Below, piece after piece: positions 39,357-50,589 of a stretch of DNA of 64,000 nt. The translations under genes and the position numbers were made by a program. The notes below the pieces were generated by a model. It had not been told where the DNA came from. It saw only the letters and a program-made list of their open reading frames with translations, and ran no database searches. The stretch comes from Chrysomallon squamiferum (taxonomy: Eukaryota > Mollusca > Gastropoda > Neomphalida > Peltospiridae), in the NCBI GenBank assembly GCA_012295275.1, contig CM022666.1, positions 8,530,423 to 8,594,422 of the forward strand. The letters are read 5' to 3'. Position 1 is the first letter of the stretch, and the number at the start of each line of letters is the position of its first letter.

Positions 39357-40640
39357 CAATAAATAAATAAAGTAATAACAATAAATAGATAAATAAATGA
39401 ATAAATAAACAAACACAGAATAAAATAAATAAATTCTCTAAATATATATATATTTTATGTTCAGGAGAATGGGGTGAATGGATAACTGTGAACATGACAA
39501 CATGTTCAGTAACCTGCAACAAGCAAGTTTGGAAAATTCGCTACTGTGAACGTAAAGGTGTTGGTGATCCAAGAGGCAACTGTGCAGGTGACAACAGAAG
39601 AGTTGAAATAAAAAACTGCATTGGAGAAAAATGTAATTTAGGTAACTATCTGACAAATATTTGTGATTTTTAAATCAAGCTAGTAAACAGTTGTGATTTT
39701 AGATAAATCTGATAAATAAGTAATTTTAGATAAATGTTAAAAATAATTGTGATTTTAAATTAATTTGATAAATAATCGTGATTTTAAATTTATTTGACAA
39801 AATGTTATTTTAAATTAATCTGACAAATTATTGTGATGTTAGATAAATTTTACATATGACTGATTTTGTATAATTTGAGAAGTAATTGTAGTTTTATGTA
39901 CATTTGACAAATAATATACTTTTAAATCTGACAAATAACTGATTTTACATAAATCTGACAAACAATTGTCATTTTAAATTAATTTGATAATAATTGTGCA
40001 TTTAGATTTATTTGACAAATATTGTGATTTTAAATAAATCCGAAAATTGTGATTTTTAGAGAAATCTGACAAATAATTGTATTTTTAGATAAATTTCACA
40101 CATAAATTGTGATTTTAGATAAATTGGACTACTACTGTTATTACTATTCTTATTGACACTATTAAATTGCTACAACTTCTATGGCTGTTACACCTACTAT
40201 TAATACTGAAATTTGTTCATAAAATACTATTTAAGTTAATATTACTTTATCAAATATTTAAAAAAAAATGAAAAAATCACAGACACCATAGTGGAACCAA
40301 TATTTTTTTCTGTAACAAATAAAAAAATCATAATTCACAACTTGCTTTTTTAAATATTGTAGATATGTTGGAATACAGCCATCGTTATTGGCATAGACCT
40401 GAACGACACAGTAAGAACATTTAAAAATATATATAAAAAATGTCCTAGTTTTGTCAAAATTACAAAATTAACTAGTCAAATAAGAGAAACACTTAAGTTC
40501 AACTTTGCATAAGTGAAACCTTTTTTAATTTTGTTATCCAAGCTGCTCTCTTTAGAACCTGTTTCGTAATTAATGGCTGAGTCAGTTGTGTTTTCTGAGT
40601 TTTCAAACTGAGAAAAAAAAAAGTTCAGCAATGTATTTTC
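38389..40640 (+). repeat. Segmental duplication, unit 2 (T2)
   Basis: Second copy of the T1 5' half (29271-31485). Introns differ by scattered substitutions and indels of simple repeats, for example the (AAT)n run at 39309-39352, which is shorter in unit 1. Confidence 0.9.
38764..40410 (+). CDS. T2: signal peptide plus TSP1 domain, partial gene
   Basis: Exons: 38764-38815 (exon start 38738), 39465-39641, 40363-40410, ending in phase 1. The protein so far has 92 residues: a signal peptide like that of T1, a TSP1 domain (GEWGEW, CSVTC, six Cys) and a 16-residue stalk (DMLEYSHRYW). Across these 277 nt it differs from T1 at ten bases in nine codons, and each changes the amino acid. The duplication ends at about 40640, so T2 has no transmembrane or tail exon of its own. 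Its open phase-1 end is compatible with the downstream T3 exons from 43576 on, giving a TSP1-plus-T3 chimera, or else the gene is truncated. Confidence 0.65.
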
Positions 40641-40644
40641 CATG

Positions 40645-41263
40645 TTTTAAGTGCTACACCCGTGGTGTGGTGGTGTAAGGAAGGTTAATCTATGGTCTTG
40701 TTTGCACTCTTGTGTAATACTTACTAGTATTTCCTTCATAATGTATTTTTAACAACAATAAAAATAAATATGTTGTTTTCAATTATACCAAAAAGAGAAA
40801 TAATAATGAACAAAAATCATTTAATTATTGATTCCACCCTCTTTTATATTTATTAGAAAAGAATGTCCTTATTTATTTATTTATTTATTTATTTGTTTGT
40901 TTGTTTATTTATTTGATTGCTTGATTGCTTGGATCTGAATAAATGATATTTGTGTAACTTTTTCCAGCAAAATCTGAAAAAGAAAAATATATTTTTCTCT
41001 ATTAAATCAAAAATAAATGTCATGATTTAATCCTTGATTCGATATGTCAGGTTATTTTTTTAATAAAATATTTTAAACATTTAAAAGAAATGTATTAAAT
41101 ACAAATGACACAAAGTAAAACAATAAATTACTGCTTGATTGAAATTAGCCTAATACTGTCACCATTCAAATATTCATAATTTTAATTATAACAATAAAAA
41201 TAAATATAGACAGATATATAAATAGACTGATATTTTGCATGAGATGCAAATAGATTGATATTT

Positions 41264-41302
<39 letters not shown>

Positions 41303-42124
41303 TATTTATTAATTTCACTGTAACAAAATGGTAGTGATAATACAGTTTGCGTGAATATTTCAAAACTGTGGAGTTCATTTCATCGGTAAGTGAAATTCTT
41401 CGTAAAATAAAATAAATCAAAGACCACCTGTGTTTCCTGTGCGCATGACAATTCGGAATATCCGATGACGCTATAAGTTGACGTCTGCAAGTGGCGTAAG
41501 GAAAGCGTTTGGTAAGAATAATAAAATAGATAATAATAATGATGATTATGATGATAATATATATATTTTTTTATTATTTATTTATGTTATTGTTGTTATC
41601 AGCTTACAAACACACACACACATGATTTTATTTATTTACTGTTTTCTTTTTTTCTTCTTTTTCCTTTTTCTTTTTTTAAGAGAAGGTAATATTTTATTAG
41701 TAAATAATTACGTTTTTCAGTTTTAATTATGAATTCTCGAGAACACATACATTTCATGATAAACTCGATTTTACATTTGACAATTAAAATATTATTAGTT
41801 GATGTACTTACTGATTTACTTTGATTCAGCAGTGCGATAATGTGCTAACTGATTAAGTTCATTAACCCGCCAGTCTCATCAGGCTGCATTTTCAGCTTAT
41901 ATATTTATTAATTAAGGAAGTTTCTGTTTTATTAGTTAACTACCTCATTTATTTATTTATTTATTTACTTACTTATTTTCCAGGACTCTATCTTTAAACG
42001 AATTTAAAATGAAATCTGTAATACTACTTCTAATATCGACGATCGTTATGATGCTACCAGAAAGTTTGTATAATTATGTTAAAATTATTAAATCGATTTA
42101 TTATATTATTATTGTTATTATTAC

Positions 42125-42176
<52 letters not shown>

Positions 42177-42850
42177 TTATTTTTTTTTTTAATTTAACTT
42201 CTACATTACCTCTATTCATTCTTATAGTACAACTTAGGCAGATCTGGTGACAGATCTTTATCTACTAATTTACACTGTCTCATGCAGAATATCTATCAAT
42301 TTATAGATCTGTCTATATTTATTTTTATTGTTGTATATTAAAATTATGAATATTTGAATGGTGACAGTATTAGGCTAATTTCAGTCAAGCAGTAATTTAT
42401 TGTTTTACTTTGTGTCATTTGTATTTAACACATTTCTTTTATTAAAAATAACCTGGTATATGGAATCAAGGATTAAATCATGATATTTATTTTTGATTTA
42501 ACAGTGAAAAATAAATTTTTTGTTTTTAGATTTTGCTGGAAAAAGTTATATAAATATCATTTATTCAGATACAAGCAATCAAATAAATAAACAAACTAAC
42601 TGTTAAATAAATAAATAAGGACATTCTTTTCTATTAAATATAAAAGGGGGGAGAATCAATAATTAAATGATTTTGTTCTATATTATTTTTGTCTTTTTTG
42701 ATATGATTGATAATAACAGATTTATTTTTATTGTTGTTAAAAATACATTATGAAGGAAATACTGGTGAATATTACACAAGAGTACACACAGGACCATGGG
42801 TTAACCTTCCTTACACCACCACAGCACGTATGTAGCACTTAAAACATTAA
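40645..42850. repeat. Large inverted repeat around the T3 first exons
   Basis: Arms of about 540 and 510 bp (40645-41185 and 42340-42850) are reverse complements. For example, attactgcttgattgaaatt near 41130 pairs with aatttcagtcaagcagtaat near 42376, and gtggtgtaaggaaggttaa near 40668 with ttaaccttccttacaccac near 42800. The spacer of about 1.15 kb holds the candidate T3 5' UTR exon and the signal-peptide exon. Confidence 0.85.
41440..41511 (+). promoter_or_regulatory. T3 candidate first exon and promoter
   Basis: The sequence tatccgatgacgctataagttgacgtct ends at a GTAAGA donor (41512). It matches the region before T5 (attatccgatgacgtagacg, about 57350), including two TGACG cores. Likely a non-coding first exon. 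Confidence 0.45.
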
Positions 42851-45800
42851 GCATTTATTTATTATTCAAGAAAGCTCACCTGACAAGACAAGAAAGAGGA
42901 AAAGGCTGATGAAGTCCTCTAACATACATAATATTTACCTATCTACCTATTTATCTCTATCAGTCTATATTTATTTATTTATGTTTATTGTTTTAATTTC
43001 TGGGTTTTGTATTTTACACATTTGTTTAAAAATAATATTTTATTAAATGTGACCTGGTATAACAAATCATTATAGGGCTAACACTGAAAAATGTCAACAT
43101 TTTTACATTTTATTGGAAAAGTTGCTTAAACATCTTATCTTCAAATCAAAGAAAGAAACCAGCTGATAAGCCAGCCAATAAAAACATTTTTGTTTTTGAT
43201 GAATCTACTAAGAAAAAACAAAATAATTTATTACTTTATTTAACTAACATTTTAAAAATTATATTGAAAATATTTCTCTCTGTATTTTATTTTCTCACTT
43301 TCTCTCATGCAGTGACTTCACAAACATGAACTCAAATGTAGTAATAATGAACAGAAGATGAGAGCTATTTTAGTTTTATGTTTTTAAAATAAATATCCTT
43401 TTCAGTTGTTGTTGTTGTTGTTGTTGTTGTTTGTTTTGTTTGGGTTTTTCTTGTCAGGGAGTAGATATAGTCAGTGGTCGGCTTTACACAAGAATATATA
43501 CCTGAGTTTTACCTTTATTCTTTTTAATTGTTTTATTTTTTGTTTTTATTATTTTTTTTTTTTTTTTTATTCTAGGACGAACTCGCAATGAAGGTGTGTA
43601 GTACTTAAAACATTAACCATTTAATTTTATTCCACATCTATTTATTATTTATTTATATTTACTGTTTTAATTTCTGGGGTTATTTTTTATTTTACATATT
43701 TGTTTTATGTATTTAAAATAATATTTTATTAAATGTGACATGGTTTATCAAATCATTATAACAATGGGTTACCATAAACAAGATTATATTTCTTCCATAT
43801 TTGTGTTTCTTCTTTTTCATATAATAATTAATTATTAATAAGTTTTATTTTTAATCTTTTTATAAATGAGATACATTTTTTTTAATTCAAATTTTTAATT
43901 TTTTTTAATATAATTTCTCTTCCTTGATATTAATAACAGTTTCATTTTTTTCTTTTGTTCAAACAGATTATTTTGAATTATCTAGACGAAGACTGGTTCC
44001 ACTTCAAACCAGAGGACCCTTACCGCCGACTCTAGGTAAGTAGTTCTTAAAACATTAACCATTTAATTTTAAACTGCATCTATTTATTGTTCACCACAAC
44101 TCATTTGCTAAGACATTGTCAAGGGGAGAAGTAAGAGGGAAATATTGAAGAAGTATAGGCTGGATGACATCAATAAAGTATCGAGAAGCAGACAGCACAT
44201 TGACTCTATTATTATTGGTCTTGGGTATACCTGATTTGACTATTTCTTACTGAAACATATTAGGCATATTAGGTATATGTCACAGGGCATTAAAGGTTAA
44301 ATTGTTTGTCCTAAAAATAATAGTCACAAGGGTAGCAATACATACTGCAGAAACTGAAGACTATTCTCTCACCAGATGTATACATTTTATGTTTAATAAA
44401 AATGTCAAATAAATATGTTAACTTCTTTGCTTTGTCATATTTCTGATGAAGATGAATTAATGGATATACAACAAATAACTTTTCATAAAATAAAAATTAC
44501 CTGACACTGTTTTTTCTAAAGATTTTTTTCTTAAAAACACAAACTTAAAATTATGTACCTACCTTTTCTTGAGACAACATCCAAAAATGTATAATTGTGC
44601 TTAAATGTATATATTGCATTTATATTTATGTGAATATCTAAGAGTGAATGTGTGTTTGCTGTTTTATTACTATTTTTATTGTGAATGTTATTACTGTTTC
44701 CAAATTTGTTTGTTGAATAACTTTAATTTTGTTGTTTTTCAGACCCAATCCAGCGCTTTTTGTTAATGTCCTCTGTTCCATTTCGTAAGTATATTGTTTT
44801 AAAATGTTATATGTAAAGTGGAGTAAATATATTTTATTAACTTTCTAATAATTAACAAAACAATTTTTTTTAATAGTTTACATCCAAGTCTTTTATGTCT
44901 GTTTCTTATGAAAGTGTATGAAAGCTATTACAAACAAATGGTTTAAATTAGGACCTTCATACCTTTTTGAATGTTGACCTCATCATGTAATCCTTGAATT
45001 GTTACTGGTCCTTCCTATTTGTTATAATTAACAAAGACAATAAAAGTGAGAATAACTTTATTAATAATTAAACTCTTTTATCCAGTGTTCAATATCTTTA
45101 AAGGGAATGTTAGGGTCTATGAGCTTTTAGAAAAGCATTACCAGTAATTGGTGAATTTTGAGTTGTTTCAGTCATGACTCACCTTATTTCTATCATTCTC
45201 ATCATGTTTTGTGATCACAACAGCTCACCATAGATTTATATATGTGTGTGTGTGTTTGTGTGTGTTGTTGTTTTTTCCTATGATTATAAAGGAATTATTT
45301 TTGTGCAGCTATAATTAGCCTCCTTACAGGAACTCAAAAATGGTTGTCCACTGTCAAAAGCTTGTTGCTAGTCTCTTGATGGCAAAGTAAAAAAAACAAC
45401 AACAACAACAAAGAAACAAAACAGTCAAGAATTCTCAGTATATCAGTGACTGTTTATTGTAATTATGGTAATTCAAACAGATCAATTTTATTTCTGAAAT
45501 TCAGACTCAAATGCTTTTTTCTTATGCTTTGAATTTGGTTTACAGTGTATTTCCCCTCCTTTCTCTCTGACATTTTATACTTTTTCAGACCACCCTGATT
45601 ATCGTCCACGTCATGTATTTGGATATTCTGCAGGTAAAATATTATGAAATTATCAATACAACATAAACCATTTGTAAATTGTGTGCATGAAACAAAGAAA
45701 TGATGAATTTGCTAATCATTCTGCAAGAAAAATAATATAAAAAATTCATGTCCTATATTGTTTGTTATGTTTCTTTCTACTTCTCTTTTTTTCTTTCTTG

Positions 45801-46597
45801 CCAATTAATATTTATTTTATTTATTTTTTAGTTGATCAAATGAGTCCAGGAGTTGTAGCTGGAATTGTTGTTGCAAGTTTCTTGGGAGCTACCACTGTAG
45901 CCACAGCAGTATTTTCCTATTACAGGTGCCAGTAAAGTTAAAACCACATTCCTTCCCACTCACATCCATTCATTCACTTGAACATACATACACAGCATTA
46001 GTTATTTCAGCTAATTCATTCACTTACTATCACAATAAAGTTTGACCAGTATGATGGTATTTCATATAGATTTGCATTTTTCCTCATTTCATAACCAAAA
46101 GAAACCAAACAAAAACAACAACATAAAAAAGTGATAATAATTATTATAATAAAAAAATAATAATAATAAAAATAAAATAAAATAAATAAATTAACTAAAA
46201 AAAAAAAACTGACAAAAAAACCTGTTATTATTTTTTGAATAAAGGTTAAAGTGATATTCCTGGCAGTTAACAACTGTAGTTTTCTGATAATTAAAATTAA
46301 TTGGTTGATTTTATTTCTTGCTACCCATATTCACACATTCACTGACCCACAGTATCATTCATGAAAATGTAGAGATAAATAGATGATTATCATCAATACT
46401 GTTGTTTATGTCACTGTTGTTACAGATATAATTTATTATTGTTATTTATTTACTCGCTTATTTACATCCTTACTTATTTACTAATTTGTTTATTTATCAG
46501 CTTTTCAGTCAGAAGTGGTATGCCACTTTTGAATCTTTCATTTGGCATGTCCAAAAAGGAAAAGTACTCCTATGAAAACAAAACTCAAGTAGTTTGA
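42009..46597 (+). CDS. T3: small signal-anchored membrane protein lacking TSP1
   Basis: Exons: 42009-42063 (exon start 41984), 43576-43593 (18-nt microexon), 43967-44035, 44743-44784, 45589-45633, 45832-45925, 46501-46597; 139 residues. Signal peptide MKSVILLLISTIVMML. An Arg/Pro-rich ectodomain follows, with SRRRLVPLQ, PLPPTL, then RFLLMSSVPF. A transmembrane helix (SPGVVAGIVVASFLGATTVA) and a 33-residue tail with KKEKYSYENK follow. Introns 1-5 are phase 1 and the last is phase 2, as in T4 and T5. There is no TSP1 exon between signal and transmembrane parts unless T2 exons are spliced in. Function unknown. Confidence 0.65.
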
Positions 46598-46920
46598 AAC
46601 AGTATCACCTGAACAAGTGATAATGAATTGGAAAAGAGTATCTCCAGCTATTAGATGTTAAAACATTCAGTTTCAATTACATTTCTTAAGATATTCTTGT
46701 TCATATATTTTTATCTGTTAATTACATTATAATTACGCTCCATTTAATTCCTTTTGAAAGTATATTGAAATTGTGTTTCCACTGTGCAGAATGATATATA
46801 AGAAAAAGCAATTCAAGGCTAAATGGAAATGTTCTATTCGGGCATTCATTCACTTATTAAATGAAGTTTGACCAGTAAGATGGTATTTTGTGTAGATTTG
46901 CATTTTCCTTCACTCCATGG
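46013..46920. repeat. Short direct repeat around the T3 tail exon
   Basis: About 75 bp around ataaagtttgaccagtatga (46030) recurs as aatgaagtttgaccagtaag (46859), including tggtatttygtrtagatttgcat. A further dispersed block at 45187-45235 (atcattctcatcatgtttt) reappears inverted at about 47270-47320. Confidence 0.7.
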
Positions 46921-47833
46921 TGTCAAAAAAATTTGAAGAAAACTTAAAGCCCCACCAAAAAAGCAAGCAAAACACCAGTCCACACCTAACTAGTACAGAC
47001 CCTTGATTTTGAAATATTATGTGCATCAAAGTATAAATTATTTTCTATTCATAGTTATGCTTCACTTGCAGATTAATAAATTTCATTCTAGTTTCGAAAA
47101 GAAAACACTGGTATTAATTTGAAGTTTTCATCACGTTGTTGTTGTCATTTAGACATTCTGACATGGAGCTTTTGTTATTAACATTTCTATTTTTTTTTTA
47201 CCTATAGTTTAGACTGACAGTTTCATCAACTTGCTATCGAATTATAGCTTACTATACATATATATGTCTGCAGTGAGCTGTTGTGACCAAGAAACATGAT
47301 GAGAATGATTGAAATAAAGTGTTTGACCATATCACATAAATTTGTATCTATTTAATTTTTTTTTTTATGCTAATAAAGTTTGAAAATAGTTTTCTTTCTC
47401 TATTCTAGACAATTTCTCAATGTAATAAATATGTTAAAATATACATACATTTGAATGAATCAGAGTTTGAAAATAAAATATTTTCTGTATATAATGAACA
47501 GATCAAATACATTGTAAAATTATTTGAATGAATAAACATTTGAAAATCAAATTGTTTTTTCTGCTGTGTCTTGAGAAGACTTTTTTCAGTAATAAATATG
47601 TAAAATGTATTTTTATTTGAAGGAACATAAATTTGAAAATAAAAGATATTCTTGTTTCCTATCTAGTTTTTAAGTTATTTTTACAATGTCATCATTAGTT
47701 TAAAATATATATATATATATATATAACTGGTATTTTGAATGAAATGGTTTGAAAATAAAATAAAAATTATTTTCTATTTAGAATCAACACATTTTTTTTT
47801 TTTTTCTTGTCATAAAAAGCTCATATATGATGT

Positions 47834-47877
<44 letters not shown>

Positions 47878-47926
47878 TATCTTAAATTTTTCAATACATT
47901 TTTGAAAGTATCAAAATCTGATTTTT

Positions 47927-47960
<34 letters not shown>

Positions 47961-48869
47961 GTCATATTTGTTTTGTCATAAATAAAATAACTACATACAA
48001 ATAAATCAATGTAATAATTTTTACTCAGTGATGACTCAATATCTTTCATAATTATTAAACACTGTTAGCACACCCAGGTTCACAATCTTAAGCAGTCTTT
48101 TTGTGTAATAAAATAAAATAAAATAAATAATACACAAAGAAATTATGGCAAAAAAAAAAAAAAAATTGGAATAATTTATTTGAAAATTATCTTTAAAATA
48201 GATTCATGCACGATTATATTGCCAACGAAACAACCGTGCAAGTGTGACCAGCATTTGGGATATTAAAATAACGGGGTGGAGGGTGGCTCCCTTCTGTATG
48301 TAACGCTTTCGTATGTGAACGTTATGTCAGATCAACACTATTAAGATTAATTAAACTAGTTTTTGTTTGTTTTATTTTGCTGAAATGTCTTAGTTCTTCG
48401 TGATAAATTTGCCGAGATTTTGTTACGTCCACAATTTTCACGATAGTATCGAATGGTAGAAGCCCGATTGCTATTATCAGTTCACAAAAATAATACTGAT
48501 AAAATTCAAACTTCTAGTCACTGATTGAAAAACAAAACAACAACAAAAAAAAAAAAAAAAAAAAAAATGCTCTTTGAATAAAAAAACTGAACGGACTTTT
48601 TGCTTTTTTTTTTTTTTTTTCATGAAGGTGCCAACATATTTTGGCAAACTGTTATTTGTGTTTTTTCAAAATGAAACTAATTTTATGTTGAAAATTGTTT
48701 CTTTTTTAAAGATGAATGCCATTTTCGATAGCTGATGCCGACCTTATTGAACTAATGTGTAATGTATATTATTACGGATCAGGGCGAAGAAAAACTGACG
48801 CGCTTGTCAAACCATTTAAATTCCTCCCACCGGCACTGCTCCCGTACATCACTAATAATCATATGGGGA

Positions 48870-48903
<34 letters not shown>

Positions 48904-49080
48904 TTCATTATTATTATTATTATTATTAATTCGTCCCTACTGTCATTAGAATATATTATTTTTCTAAAACAAAATTGTGTCCCATCTGTACATTGCATTA
49001 AACGGCATGTCGTATTCGGCCTCATTTTGATATAAATGTTGAGATGGCGCTTCAAACTAAATGCATTTTTATAAACCGCG
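46921..49080. repeat. T3 3' region with AATAAA-bearing repeats and long poly-T tracts
   Basis: Between about 47380 and 47790, five degenerate units of about 80-110 bp each contain tttgaaaataaaa, so several AATAAA signals occur in a row. A canonical signal also lies at 47313-47318. Poly-T tracts of about 39 and 30 bases are at 47838-47876 and 47930-47960. An (AAT)n run is at 48870-48930. No gene seen. Confidence 0.6.
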
Positions 49081-49084
49081 CTGA

Positions 49085-49148
49085 TTATCGTTCTTGAATA
49101 ACCTAGCTGATGACGTAATCATTTTCACGTCTGCTACGAAAATATTAG
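49085..49148 (+). promoter_or_regulatory. T4 candidate first exon and promoter
   Basis: gctgatgacgtaatcattttcacgtctg ends at aatattag followed by a GTGGGT donor (49149). It resembles the presumed first exons of T3 and T5 in its TGACGT core and position. Confidence 0.4.
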
Positions 49149-50303
49149 GTGGGTACTGTATTTATTTTACTTTTTTTTTCTTTTTTTTAGTTTAAAAGAA
49201 CGAAGAAGAAGAAAAAATTAATTTGTTTTTATTTAGAAAGATGTAAAATAGATGATATGATTGTAGTCCGTAAGAGTTTGTTAAACAAATTTCAAGAGTA
49301 TTATATTTTATTGCATAAACTCAAGTGACGAACAAATTTTCAGATAAAATTATAAAAATTGGACTGTATCGTGATATAATTATCGCAGTATGATCGATTT
49401 TTATCTTATTTCTTAAACATTTTATCGTTTCGCGAATAAAGAAAATTATTAAATATATTGGCATGGTTCATTTGTTAATTAATTTTATTTATTTATTTAT
49501 TTTGAAATTTTGCATTTGTGATTGGAAATAATATTTTTCACGATGTAATTATGTGACAAAATCGTATTTTCGAGGTTAACCGAATTCACCATCTGCGTGC
49601 TAGCCCTTGTATCCAACTGATATGCACATCCTTCATAAACAGTATCGCAGTTCGTCCGTTTTTTAAATTTCAGTAATAAAAACCTTTTTAGAAACTTGGC
49701 ACATATATATCTCCACTATGTCGCTTTCGAATTTTTCCTTTTGATGTTCTAGAAGTAATTTTACTTTTCCGACGATAAATAGCTTCATATAATCATTCAG
49801 ATGGAAAACGAGAGGTGAGGGGTTTTCATTTGATGAAAAAAAAAAAAAAAAAAAAAAAAACACAAACAAAAAATATATCTAGAATGAAATATTTAAGGTT
49901 ATTTCTGCACAATATTATCAAAATCTGACATTTGTCATGTTAATTAAATTCCGACAAAAGTTCCGATTAGTATATATCGCAAAGCAACCATTATGGCCGC
50001 CTGTTATTTCCGTTACAAAATGCCATTGCATTTTTATTTATTTTTATATTTTCAAAATAAAAATACAATTGGTGCATGTTTTCATCGGTATTTTATAATT
50101 TTTCTGAATATAAACACACACACACACACGGAGACTCAGACATATACCTGTTTGTTTTAGAAAGTTTTATAAATATTTTATATTTTATCATTTTTATTCT
50201 GTCAGATTCGTAAAACCATTGGTAAAACTATTGCATTCATTTATTTTATTTTTAATCTTTTTATACCTTTCAGGTGTTTTGCTAGCAATACCCGGAGACA
50301 GAC

Positions 50304-50541
50304 ATGAAAAGTACATTTAAAACGTTGTTCATATTTATCATAGGACTACATTTGATACCAAAGGGTTTGTTTCATTATATTGAAAACATTTCTCTTTGTA
50401 TTTTATTTTCTCACTTTCTCTCACGCAAAGACTCCATAAACACAAAACCAAACATATTAATAATGAACAGATGAGAGCTATTTTAGTTTTATGTTTTTAA
50501 AATAAATATTTTTTTCAGTTTTTAATTACTCTTCAGTTACC

Positions 50542-50589
<48 letters not shown>

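Noticed and set aside
42780-42829. Possible additional T3 exon before the gtatgtagcac donor-like site
   Set aside because: The best acceptor gives a phase-0 end, which does not fit the phase-1 neighbours; it lies in the inverted-repeat arm and looks like a relic.
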